Source of the DNA: Candidatus Zhuqueibacterota bacterium
GTDB taxonomy: Bacteria; Zhuqueibacterota; Zhuqueibacteria; Oceanimicrobiales; Oceanimicrobiaceae
Reading direction: 5' to 3'
Assembly (NCBI GenBank): GCA_011775825.1
Contig: JAABYK010000157.1
Location: 6,963 to 12,048 of the forward strand
Length of the DNA: 5,086 bases
Shown: positions 1 to 4,939 of the stretch, in pieces
How positions within the stretch are numbered: the stretch's first letter is position 1
Layout: every line of letters starts with the position of its first letter
Program-made: the position numbers and the translations under genes
Notes under the pieces: generated by a model
The model's input: the letters and a program-made list of their open reading frames with translations, nothing else
Database searches by the model: none
What the model was told of the DNA's origin: nothing

Positions 1-576
1 CTCGCTTTTCTGATTTTGGGCTTTCAACTTGCACGCACGTTCGACCTCAAAGCAAAAAGTGTGGAACAAGTAGATGTCACCATCGAAGTCCAGGACATTC
101 CGGTGACCCAACAGTTTCGTCGGCCGCCACCCCCTCCACGTCCAAGTATTCCCATTCCGACGGACGAAGAAGCTGTGCCGGAAGATTTGACCATCTCCTC
201 TACGAATCTCGACTTGACGGAAATCCCACCACCGCCTCCGCCCAGGGAGTCGGATGACGAGGGAGAAAACATTTTTGTGGCTTACGACGAGCCTCCGGAA
301 ATCATCGGTGGCATGAGTGCGCTTCTCTATCACCTGAATTATCCGCCTTTGGCGCGGAAGTCCGGTGTTGAGTGCACCGTCGTGGCCAAGATCTATGTGA
401 CCAAATCTGGTGAGTCAAAGAAGGTGGAAATTTTGAAAGTTTCCGCAGCGGGATTTGGTTTTGAGAGAAGCGCGGTCCAGGCCCTTAAAAAGGTTCGCTG
501 GAAACCGGCAAAACAGCGCGATCGGGCGATTAGCACCTGGGTTGCGGTGCCCGTGAAATTTGAATTGACAAATTAG
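1..576 (+). CDS. tonB: TonB family energy transducer, 5' end cut by the window edge
   Basis: This is the C-terminal 191 residues of a TonB-like protein, which passes inner-membrane proton-motive energy to outer-membrane TonB-dependent transporters. The frame is open from base 1 and begins inside a hydrophobic stretch (LAFLILGF), the end of the N-terminal membrane anchor, so the true start is upstream and TTG at 16 is not a start. Next comes a periplasmic linker with two polyproline runs (about residues 42-47 and 76-81) and acidic spacers. The TonB_C domain fills about residues 105-191: YPPLARKSGVE, a central VAKIYVTKSGES strand, AVQALKKVRWKPA, and a closing VPVKFEL strand. Cys stands in GVECTV where family members usually have Gly. 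The linker style and the EPPEIIGG lead-in resemble TonBs of FCB bacteria (recall, not search). The family is clear; the transporter served is unknown. Confidence 0.9.
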   Translation, partial: LAFLILGFQLARTFDLKAKSVEQVDVTIEVQDIPVTQQFRRPPPPPRPSIPIPTDEEAVPEDLTISSTNLDLTEIPPPPPPRESDDEGENIFVAYDEPPEIIGGMSALLYHLNYPPLARKSGVECTVVAKIYVTKSGESKKVEILKVSAAGFGFERSAVQALKKVRWKPAKQRDRAISTWVAVPVKFELTN

Positions 577-600
577 CTTCTCAGAGCCCCCTTATCCTCA

Positions 601-676
601 TTAACCTCGAGGGTGTTGCATACTCTCCTATCTCCTCTCGGGTCAACTTTGGAATGCAACACCCTCGTTAATTTTT
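601..676 (+). terminator. Inverted repeat after tonB, possible rho-independent terminator
   Basis: A perfect 14-bp inverted repeat pairs 608-621 (CGAGGGTGTTGCAT) with 654-667 (ATGCAACACCCTCG). Outer TTAA/GTTAA ends nearly extend it, with a 3-base insertion on the left. A run of five T follows at 672-676. It lies 32 bp past the tonB stop, as a terminator would, but the 32-nt loop is long, so it could instead be a small palindromic repeat element. Confidence 0.5.
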
Positions 677-751
677 GGGGCAAACACTGCTGTTAGTAAT
701 TAAAATTGAACCAACAAACGTCAAGCTTCCGCACCTTTGTCCGGTATGGGT

Positions 752-766
752 AATCTATCTTAGATT
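752..766. promoter_or_regulatory. Short dyad upstream of the pyrophosphatase gene
   Basis: AATCTA (752-757) and TAGATT (761-766) form a perfect 6-bp inverted repeat around TCT, 35 bp before the pyrophosphatase ATG. It could be an operator or a leader hairpin. I find no Pho-box heptamer pair and no convincing sigma-70 promoter here, so its role is unassigned. Confidence 0.3.
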
Positions 767-801
767 GTCAAAAACTTGAGAAACCAAACCGGAGTCAGAT
801 C

Positions 802-1473
802 ATGAAGAAACATTTGCTCCTCATTGTAGTAACCATTCTTGTTTCCACAACCCTTGTCTTTTCACAAACCTCAGCGACGGACCTCGCAGCCGGACTTAAG
901 GCCGTTGATCAGTACACGCTTGTCGGAGAAAAGAGCTTTTTGACGGGTTACGAAGCACAGAATCCGGATGGCTCGATCAATGTCGTGGTAGAGATTCCCG
1001 CCGGTACCACGGCAAAATGGGAAGTGACTAAGCCCGAAGGTCATCTCAAATGGGAATTCCGAGACGGTAAGCCGCGGGTGGTCAAATATCTTAGCTATCC
1101 TGGAAACTACGGCATGGTTCCGCGAACCCTGCTGCCGAAAGAATTGGGCGGCGACGGCGATCCACTCGATGTGATCGTCCTCGGGCCAGCGGTGCCGAGA
1201 GGTTCCGTGGTTCGGGTGCGGCTCATCGGCGTCCTGAAGCTCCTCGACGACGGCGAGCGCGATGACAAACTGTTGGCCGCCATTGAGGGCGAATCTTTGG
1301 CGAACGTCGACGACCTGGACGATTTGAATGAAAGCTTTCCCGGTGTCACCACCATTATTGAAACCTGGTTTTCGAACTATAAGGGGCCAGGCGTGCTCAA
1401 GTCCGAAGGCTTTCTCGATGTCGATGAGGCGGAGCGGATTTTGGAGAGTGCTATCAAGGCGTTTGGAAAATAA
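802..1473 (+). CDS. ppa: Exported family I inorganic pyrophosphatase
   Basis: This enzyme hydrolyses pyrophosphate to two phosphates using divalent metals. The family I signature DGDPLDV spans residues 118-124, with metal ligands D118, D120 and D123. Other active-site residues line up with the E. coli enzyme as I recall it: E64 in VVEIPAG, K72 and E74 in KWEV, Y99 and Y103 in YPGNYG, D149, D154 and K156 in the LLDDGERDDKL block, and Y193-K194 near the C-terminus. It therefore looks catalytically intact. Residues 1-21 are a classic signal peptide: KK, a hydrophobic core, then a VFS-Q cleavage site. A linker of about 40 residues follows, so the 223-residue protein is longer than the roughly 175 residues usual for bacteria and probably acts in the periplasm. 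The ATG has GGAG at 791-794, 7 nt upstream. The gene stands alone between non-coding stretches. A role in phosphate supply is inferred from the porin and PstS genes downstream. Confidence 0.93.
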   Translation: MKKHLLLIVVTILVSTTLVFSQTSATDLAAGLKAVDQYTLVGEKSFLTGYEAQNPDGSINVVVEIPAGTTAKWEVTKPEGHLKWEFRDGKPRVVKYLSYPGNYGMVPRTLLPKELGGDGDPLDVIVLGPAVPRGSVVRVRLIGVLKLLDDGERDDKLLAAIEGESLANVDDLDDLNESFPGVTTIIETWFSNYKGPGVLKSEGFLDVDEAERILESAIKAFGK

Positions 1474-1563
1474 GGGTTTGTTGTCTGATTTTGATAATCA
1501 ACGCTTCGAAGATCGGCGTATGCGCTCTCAGTGAATTCTGGATTTAGATTTAAGTAGAGCGTG

Positions 1564-1579
1564 TGGGACATTTGTCCCA
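1564..1579. repeat. Perfect 7-bp palindrome, possible operator
   Basis: TGGGACA (1564-1570) and TGTCCCA (1573-1579) mirror each other around TT. With one mismatch, partial symmetry continues outward to GTGT/ATAC. The compact form is typical of a binding site for a dimeric regulator, but no gene starts close downstream and no T run follows, so neither an operator nor a terminator can be assigned. Confidence 0.4.
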
Positions 1580-1714
1580 TACAGAAATCTATTGGAGCAT
1601 ATGTCTCCCCCAGCGAAGGCTTGGTGGTACGTCGGTGCTTGCCGACCATTTATGTTTTCAACTCCTAACCCCGGACAAGCCGAAACCAGAACCAAAATAT
1701 CTTTGCTTTTTGTG

Positions 1715-1751
1715 CAAGCATCTAACTCTTAAGCGCCTAAGTTAGTGCTTG
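1715..1751. repeat. Long bulged stem-loop of unknown role
   Basis: CAAGCA (1715-1720) pairs with TGCTTG (1746-1751), and CTAACT (1722-1727) pairs with AGTTAG (1740-1745). This gives 12 base pairs with one bulged T at 1721 and a 12-nt loop. No T run follows on either strand, so it is not a standard terminator. It may be a repeat unit or part of an untranslated RNA. Confidence 0.45.
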
Positions 1752-1818
1752 GCAGATTTGACTTCCAAAGGCTTGGGGAACAGTGAGAGTGCCTGTGGTG
1801 GTAGCCTCTGTGCAAGCC

Positions 1819-1842
1819 ACTCAATCGACAATTCAATCGACA
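1819..1842. repeat. 12-bp direct tandem repeat upstream of the toxin-antitoxin remnant
   Basis: Two adjacent 12-mers, ACTCAATCGACA (1819-1830) and ATTCAATCGACA (1831-1842), differ at one base. They lie about 90 bp before the antitoxin remnant and 20 bp before a dyad, so they may belong to its control region. Confidence 0.45.
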
Positions 1843-1861
1843 AGACTTGATTTTTCAGATT

Positions 1862-1882
1862 AAATTGAATACCTTTCAATTT
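1862..1882. promoter_or_regulatory. Dyad that may be the toxin-antitoxin operator
   Basis: AAATTGAA (1862-1869) and TTCAATTT (1875-1882) are a perfect 8-bp inverted repeat with a 5-nt centre, 47 bp before the antitoxin ATG. Type II antitoxins commonly repress their own promoter through such dyads. A weak promoter could overlap it (TTGATT at 1847-1852, then TACCTT at 1870-1875 after 17 bp). The assignment rests on position and symmetry alone. Confidence 0.4.
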
Positions 1883-1929
1883 GTAATTGTCTCACTTGAA
1901 ACACTCGAAACCACGCAGCGGAGTTTGCC

Positions 1930-2113
1930 ATGAAAAGCGAAAACGTTCAATTGGTTATTCCTTTTAAGTCTTTGCTTAATACCATAAAAGGATTAAGTAA
2001 AGAAGAAAAAATCCGTCTATGGGAGGTGCTGGAAGAAGAAATTGCCCAATAAAGCTGGAGACTACCAAACGATTGATGAATACATCGAAAAACGGGAGCA
2101 CAGAAAAAATTGA
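1930..2113 (+). pseudogene. Decayed antitoxin of a RelE/ParE-type toxin-antitoxin pair
   Basis: ATG at 1930, with GGAG at 1920-1923, opens a 40-codon frame ending at 2052 (MKSENVQLVIPFKSLL, then a helix-forming LSKEEKIRLWEVLEEEIAQ). This resembles the N-terminus of short antitoxins encoded before RelE/ParE toxins. In a different frame, 2057-2113 reads GDYQTIDEYIEKREHRKN and stops at 2111-2113. That is how I recall the C-terminus of the same antitoxins, and its stop overlaps the toxin's TTG start in the TTGA manner of coupled pairs. I infer that one antitoxin gene lost roughly 20 codons in the middle and shifted frame. The N-terminal half could still be made as a 40-residue peptide; the C-terminal part, which normally wraps the toxin, would be missing. 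The alternative is an intact 40-residue protein followed by chance coding-like sequence. Confidence 0.6.
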
Positions 2114-2340
2114 CCTACAAGGTTGCAGTCCCCAAACCAGTGGAAAAGCAACTTGACAAACTCCAGGGCACAGTATATAAGAACGTAATCAAGAGAATCC
2201 TCGAATTAAAAGATAATCCAAGGCCACCCGGTAATTTAAGCGATGATCCAATTAAGGATATAAGGACGGTGTTGGAATTTGCCAGAAGTGTTGTAAATAA
2301 AGACAGATTGCCATGCAGACTATGGAGTCTACTTACCTGA
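2110..2340 (+). pseudogene. Degenerate RelE/ParE family toxin
   Basis: The 76-codon frame starts at TTG 2110, overlapping the antitoxin remnant's stop, with GGGAG at 2094-2098. Residues 1-41 (MTYKVAVPKPVEKQLDKL, then VIKRILELKDNPRPPG) are a good match to the start of RelE/ParE toxins, which cleave ribosome-bound mRNA or poison gyrase. After PPG the expected KL-G-Y-RIRVGDYRVVY strands are disordered: VLEFARSVVN only loosely recalls VGDYRVVY, and the frame stops at 2338 without the C-terminal HRR-(E/D)-VY segment. Another frame reads DCHADYGVYL at about 2306-2335, a possible relic of that ending. The gene therefore appears broken by small indels and is unlikely to be toxic. The region looks more AT-rich than its neighbours, which fits acquired DNA. 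Confidence 0.65.
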
Positions 2341-2423
2341 TTTCGTCAATGTTGAGATGAAAGAAAACAGGTATCAAGCTGATGGATGAGAGAAAGCTGC
2401 CAACATCTTGTTTTGGATAATTG

Positions 2424-2457
2424 CAAGCCCCTTGCCTTTGGGAGCATGGGGCTTTTT
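2424..2457 (+). terminator. Rho-independent terminator after the toxin remnant
   Basis: AAGCCCC (2425-2431) pairs with GGGGCTT (2448-2454). The inner TGC/GCA (2433-2435 and 2444-2446) extends the helix, and a T run follows at 2453-2457. It lies about 85 bp past the toxin stop and separates the toxin-antitoxin remnant from the phosphate-related genes. Confidence 0.75.
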
Positions 2458-2582
2458 GTTTGGCAGGATATCAGTTACGATTAAAATAAGGTAGTGTTTC
2501 TCCGCGATTTACGAATATCCAACCGACAATAATCAATTCGCTTAATCCCCATTAAAACTTATTTCACCCATTCTTTTTCTCC

Positions 2583-2616
2583 CCTTAATGGATTTGTAAC
2601 ATTGCCTCCGTATACT
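2583..2616 (+). promoter_or_regulatory. Pho-box-like promoter of the Cys-rich/secreted protein unit
   Basis: TTGTAAC at 2594-2600 is the same heptamer type found before the porin and pstS, and its ATTG tail matches the porin units. It lies exactly 10 bp before TATACT (2611-2616), a near-consensus -10. E. coli phoA has this spacing between TTGTCAC and TATAGT (recalled). The partner heptamer 11 bp upstream (CCTTAAT, 2583-2589) matches only weakly, so this may be a half box. Transcription would start near 2623, about 44 nt before the ATG at 2667. Confidence 0.5.
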
Positions 2617-2666
2617 TTCAGCAAGAAATTAGGAAAGCAATCAATCCAACGGAGGTGAGTTACATC

Positions 2667-2892
2667 ATGACTTGTCCCTACTTTCAGGAAGCAAAACGAA
2701 ATCTCTGCGGTGCGGTTGATGGGGCTGTTGCATCCCAGCATTTTTGAGGAAAGGACATTTTGCAGGGGTGACAATTACAGACAATGTGGAATCTATCGGT
2801 CACTCCATGGCACAAATGCGAAAGTGACTACGGATTACTACATTGAAAAAATACAGGATCAACAATTTCAAGAAACCGGATGCCTTATTTAA
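2667..2892 (+). pseudogene. Small Cys-rich protein interrupted by a one-base frameshift
   Basis: ATG at 2667, with GGAGG at 2651-2655, opens MTCPYFQEAKRNLCGAVDG and then hits a stop at 2745. Dropping one G from the run at 2721-2724 joins it to the next frame, which continues LLHPSIFEERTFCRGDNYRQC, GIYRSL and a charged tail to TAA at 2890. The restored product is 74 residues with Cys at 3, 14, 32 and 40 plus C72. The layout C-P-Y-F, C-G-A, PS, F-C, Y-x-x-C, IYR recalls a loose group of small bacterial four-Cys proteins, which I can describe but not name or assign a function; metal binding is only a guess. There is no signal peptide, so it should be cytoplasmic. The secreted-protein gene starts 18 bp downstream, suggesting one transcript. 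The break may be a real mutation, a sequencing error or +1 slippage. Confidence 0.6.
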
Positions 2893-2910
2893 CATCATGG
2901 AGGTGCTTCA

Positions 2911-3480
2911 ATGAAAACCAGGCGTCTTAAGATTCAGTTTGTGCTTCTGCTTACTTGTATGTTCCTGTTCGGTGCGTTCAATCAAGGAACGTATGGCCAC
3001 GATCCCCGCAAAGCCGACAGCCTGGCAGAGCTGATCGACAAAACGAACGAAACTGTGGATAAGTTTGACACAAAGATCAGGAAGAGTCAAATCAAATCTT
3101 TGTTTATTCGTCCCGAAGGTCGGGAATCAAAGGTGTTATTAATGTTGGTTGCTTACGATGAAGGAGTGACGAATGTGGCACAAGAGTTTTTGCAAAGCAA
3201 TCAAACTCCGCTGATCTTTTCGATTTCGACGTTGCCTTTTTCCGAAGTTGATTTCGAACCTACTTCATTCCGCTTTGAGCAAAATGGCCAGATCTGGCAG
3301 CCTCAACTCGATACCGCCAGCCTCGACCTTTTCCCCTTAGGCAAAGAGACCAAATTCGGCGGCGTTCTAAACGACGGTCAAATTCATCAAGGCATTATCA
3401 TGTTGCCTGAATCGTTCGACCTCGACCACCCCATCACCGTCAAGTACGGTAACGATCAGAAACGCCTGCGCTTCGACTGA
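2911..3480 (+). CDS. Uncharacterised secreted protein, probable Pho regulon member
   Basis: I do not recognise this 189-residue protein. GGAGG at 2899-2903, 7 nt upstream, supports the ATG. Residues 1-29 are a signal peptide: a basic KTRRLK start, a hydrophobic core at about 8-23 and a likely cut after TYG29. C16 lies in LLTC, a poor lipobox, so a soluble periplasmic or exported protein is more likely than a lipoprotein. The mature part begins with a charged, helix-prone stretch (about 36-60) and continues with alternating hydrophobic strands. The closing segment (FRFEQNGQIWQPQ, FGGVLNDGQIHQGIIMLP, PITVKYGNDQKRLRF) looks like a beta-sandwich of the kind found in ligand-binding or accessory exported proteins. 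No catalytic motif is visible. It follows the Cys-rich gene by 18 bp behind a Pho-box-like promoter and precedes the phosphate porin. A role in phosphate uptake is inferred from position only. Confidence 0.8.
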   Translation: MKTRRLKIQFVLLLTCMFLFGAFNQGTYGHDPRKADSLAELIDKTNETVDKFDTKIRKSQIKSLFIRPEGRESKVLLMLVAYDEGVTNVAQEFLQSNQTPLIFSISTLPFSEVDFEPTSFRFEQNGQIWQPQLDTASLDLFPLGKETKFGGVLNDGQIHQGIIMLPESFDLDHPITVKYGNDQKRLRFD

Positions 3481-3536
3481 ACCGAACCGACTTCGGCCCC
3501 TTCACTCCATACCATCCCCGCCTTGCTCCTTTTCTG

Positions 3537-3554
3537 AGCGCTCTATGCGCTTTT
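3537..3554 (+). terminator. Weak terminator after the secreted-protein gene
   Basis: AGCGC (3537-3541) pairs with GCGCT (3547-3551) around TCTAT, and the T run is only four bases (3551-3554). It lies about 57 bp past the stop. The short stem and short T run make it a weak candidate. Confidence 0.4.
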
Positions 3555-3584
3555 GGGGCTATTCTTCGCAAATAATTTTCACAT

Positions 3585-3620
3585 TTGTCACATTGCTGTA
3601 ACATTGGTTGATTTTATTAA
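3585..3620 (+). promoter_or_regulatory. Pho box and promoter of the phosphate porin gene
   Basis: Two adjacent 11-bp units, TTGTCACATTG (3585-3595) and CTGTAACATTG (3596-3606), differ at only two bases. Each is a heptamer plus a 4-bp spacer, the form of a PhoB box (consensus CTGTCAT-N4 repeated). A further TTTTCAC (3576-3582) lies upstream but 9 bp out of step. Candidate -10 sequences are TTTATT (3613-3618, 10 bp after the second heptamer) or TATTAA (3615-3620). The gene downstream belongs to a phosphate porin family, which strongly supports the reading. Confidence 0.72.
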
Positions 3621-3638
3621 CAAATCTTAAGAGATTTG
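3621..3638 (+). promoter_or_regulatory. Hairpin at the predicted 5' end of the porin mRNA
   Basis: CAAATCT (3621-3627) pairs perfectly with AGATTTG (3632-3638) around a TAAG tetraloop. It begins just after the candidate -10, so it could form at the start of the transcript and stabilise it, or be a DNA operator. It is too far from the ribosome binding site (3675-3680) to block it directly. Confidence 0.4.
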
Positions 3639-3685
3639 CATCGTAGTCACTAACAACCATCAACCAAATGAATGGGGAGGTCAGA

Positions 3686-4786
3686 ATGAACCAACTTTTG
3701 CGGAGTGCTGTGCTAACAGCGATGGTCTTGTCTCTGAGCATATCGAGTGGCCGGGCTCAAGAGGTGAAGTCCAAGAATGCCAAGACGTGGCAGCTTTCGG
3801 GTCGGGTTCAGTTGCAATATCTGCTCAACACCGATATCGATAGTGATGACGCGGAAACCAACAACGGCTTTCGTATTCGTCGCGGGCGTTTGCAAGCGAC
3901 GGGGCAGCTTACGGACTGGGTGCAGACCAAGTTTCAAGTTGAAATCCGGGATAATAGCCCACGCTTGAAAGATGCTGAGGGCAAAATTCTTTTAGGCGAA
4001 CGTGTCTTCGTACGCTTTGGTCAATTCAAAGTGCCGGTCTGGCGTGAGGAGCTGCGCTCATCCAGTAAACTGCTTTTGATCGAACGAAGTGCAGCGGCAG
4101 ATTTCTTGGTGGACAATCGTCTTTCTGCCCGGCATATTGGCGTTGAGGTGAGCGGAAAAGCCGGCAATCGCATTCAATGGGCCGTCAACTTATCCAACGG
4201 CGCCGGCGAAGGTGGACGTGAGGATGCCGGGCGCACCAAGGATGGCGCTTTTGTCAACAACGGTAAGATGGTCACCGGTCGAGTAAATGTGCCCGTCAGC
4301 AAGAGATTGGAGGTGGGGGTCTCGGGGGCTGCGAATCGCGGCGGCGCGGATACCGGCACCACCGATAATACCGGAACGCTCTACACCATCGCGCCCGATT
4401 TCGGACTTTACCTCTCGACGGGTGCGCAAGGACAATTGGATATCGAAGGCGGTTTGGCCGTTGGCAGCATGAGTAGTGAGTTCACCGGAACAGCCGAGGA
4501 TGTTAATTTTGTGCTGTTCGATGTGACCGGCCGCTGGATGACGAAACTGACTGAGGTCAAACAGAATTTGGGCGGCTTGGACGCGTTTGAATTAGCCGCG
4601 GGCATTTCTTTTATCGAGCCCAATACCGACTTTGATGATGACGAGGCCTTATTTTTCCGATTTGGCCCGGCAGTCTATTTTGGCAAGCAGACCCGTCTGC
4701 AGGTCAATGCTGAGCTTGAACAGCCTACGGCTGAAGGAGCAGACACGGTTCTGCAATTTCGAGCGCAAACCACGTTTAACTTCTAA
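3686..4786 (+). CDS. Phosphate-selective porin, OprO/OprP family
   Basis: This is an outer-membrane beta-barrel channel. Proteins of the family admit phosphate or polyphosphate, though many relatives are untested. ATG 3686 is chosen over the in-frame ATG at 3668 because GGGAGG (3675-3680) sits 5 nt before it and the product (366 residues) then starts with a clean signal peptide: MNQLLRS, a hydrophobic core, and cleavage after GRA24. The mature start WQLSGRVQLQYLL, then FRIRRGRLQATGQLTDWVQTKFQVEI, is the typical first strands of this family. VRFGQFKVPVWREEL, the ERSAAADFLV segment and HIGVEVSG follow in family order. Alternating strands run to a C-terminal Phe (TTFNF), as expected for barrel assembly. 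It is somewhat shorter than the 400 or more residues of Pseudomonas OprP. A Pho box lies upstream and pstS follows after 153 bp with its own promoter. Anion preference cannot be read directly from the sequence. Confidence 0.88.
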   Translation: MNQLLRSAVLTAMVLSLSISSGRAQEVKSKNAKTWQLSGRVQLQYLLNTDIDSDDAETNNGFRIRRGRLQATGQLTDWVQTKFQVEIRDNSPRLKDAEGKILLGERVFVRFGQFKVPVWREELRSSSKLLLIERSAAADFLVDNRLSARHIGVEVSGKAGNRIQWAVNLSNGAGEGGREDAGRTKDGAFVNNGKMVTGRVNVPVSKRLEVGVSGAANRGGADTGTTDNTGTLYTIAPDFGLYLSTGAQGQLDIEGGLAVGSMSSEFTGTAEDVNFVLFDVTGRWMTKLTEVKQNLGGLDAFELAAGISFIEPNTDFDDDEALFFRFGPAVYFGKQTRLQVNAELEQPTAEGADTVLQFRAQTTFNF

Positions 4787-4805
4787 ATTCTAAGATTTCT
4801 TCAAA

Positions 4806-4850
4806 ATTCAACATAGTCGTAACACGAATGTAACAATGTGATTGTATGTT
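4806..4850 (+). promoter_or_regulatory. Pho box and promoter of pstS
   Basis: TCGTAAC (4817-4823) and ATGTAAC (4828-4834) are heptamers 11 bp apart. A weaker third unit, ATTCAAC (4806-4812), is in the same 11-bp phase. Exactly 10 bp after the last heptamer is TATGTT (4845-4850), a usable -10. Spacing and target gene both fit PhoB-type activation. Transcription would begin near 4857, leaving a leader of about 83 nt. Confidence 0.7.
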
Positions 4851-4852
4851 TT

Positions 4853-4888
4853 TTAATTGCAAAGTCGGCATAGAGTGCCGTCAATTAA
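4853..4888 (+). promoter_or_regulatory. Two-part inverted repeat at the start of the pstS leader
   Basis: TTAATTG (4853-4859) pairs with CAATTAA (4882-4888), enclosing CGGCA/TGCCG (4866-4870 and 4876-4880) with a 5-nt loop. The two helices are separated by an asymmetric internal loop of 6 and 1 nt. The inner hairpin would be wholly inside the mRNA; the outer arm straddles the predicted start. It could be a stabilising leader structure or an operator. Confidence 0.4.
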
Positions 4889-4939
4889 GCATGGTTAAAC
4901 ATTAGATAGAATTTTTATTAACTAACTTGGAGGTTCACC

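Larger units (their letters stand above)
1474..1929. other. Long non-coding stretch with several palindromes
   Basis: No convincing gene lies in these 456 bases on either strand. The short open frames here lack ribosome binding sites and recognisable domains. The stretch holds a 7-bp palindrome (1564-1579), a bulged GTCGG/CCGAC hairpin near 1625-1648, a long stem-loop (1715-1751), a 12-bp tandem repeat (1819-1842) and an 8-bp dyad (1862-1882). No clear terminator follows the pyrophosphatase gene. Confidence 0.6.

Noticed and set aside
718..758. Possible Pho box before the pyrophosphatase (ACGTCAA, TTTGTCC)
   Set aside because: The two elements are 18 bp apart instead of 11, and no -10 sequence sits 10 bp downstream.
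1377..1649. 90-codon open frame on the minus strand
   Set aside because: It overlaps the well-supported end of the pyrophosphatase gene and has no recognisable domain.
1563..1745. 60-codon open frame on the plus strand starting with GTG
   Set aside because: Its start lies inside a palindrome, there is no ribosome binding site, and the composition is unlike the real genes here. It runs through the stem-loop region and is probably chance.
1819..1842. CRISPR-like repeat
   Set aside because: There are only two adjacent 12-bp copies, with no spacers and no cas genes.
2306..2386. Frame reading DYGVYLPDF, resembling a HicB antitoxin start
   Set aside because: It lacks a start codon and ribosome binding site, and stops within about 30 codons. 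A relic of the toxin C-terminus or chance is more likely.
2559..2774. 71-codon open frame on the minus strand
   Set aside because: It is antisense to the Pho-box-like promoter and the Cys-rich gene, which has a good ribosome binding site and a coherent Cys pattern.
4174..4623. Several minus-strand open frames inside the porin gene
   Set aside because: They are shadows of the strongly supported porin coding sequence, with no domain of their own.
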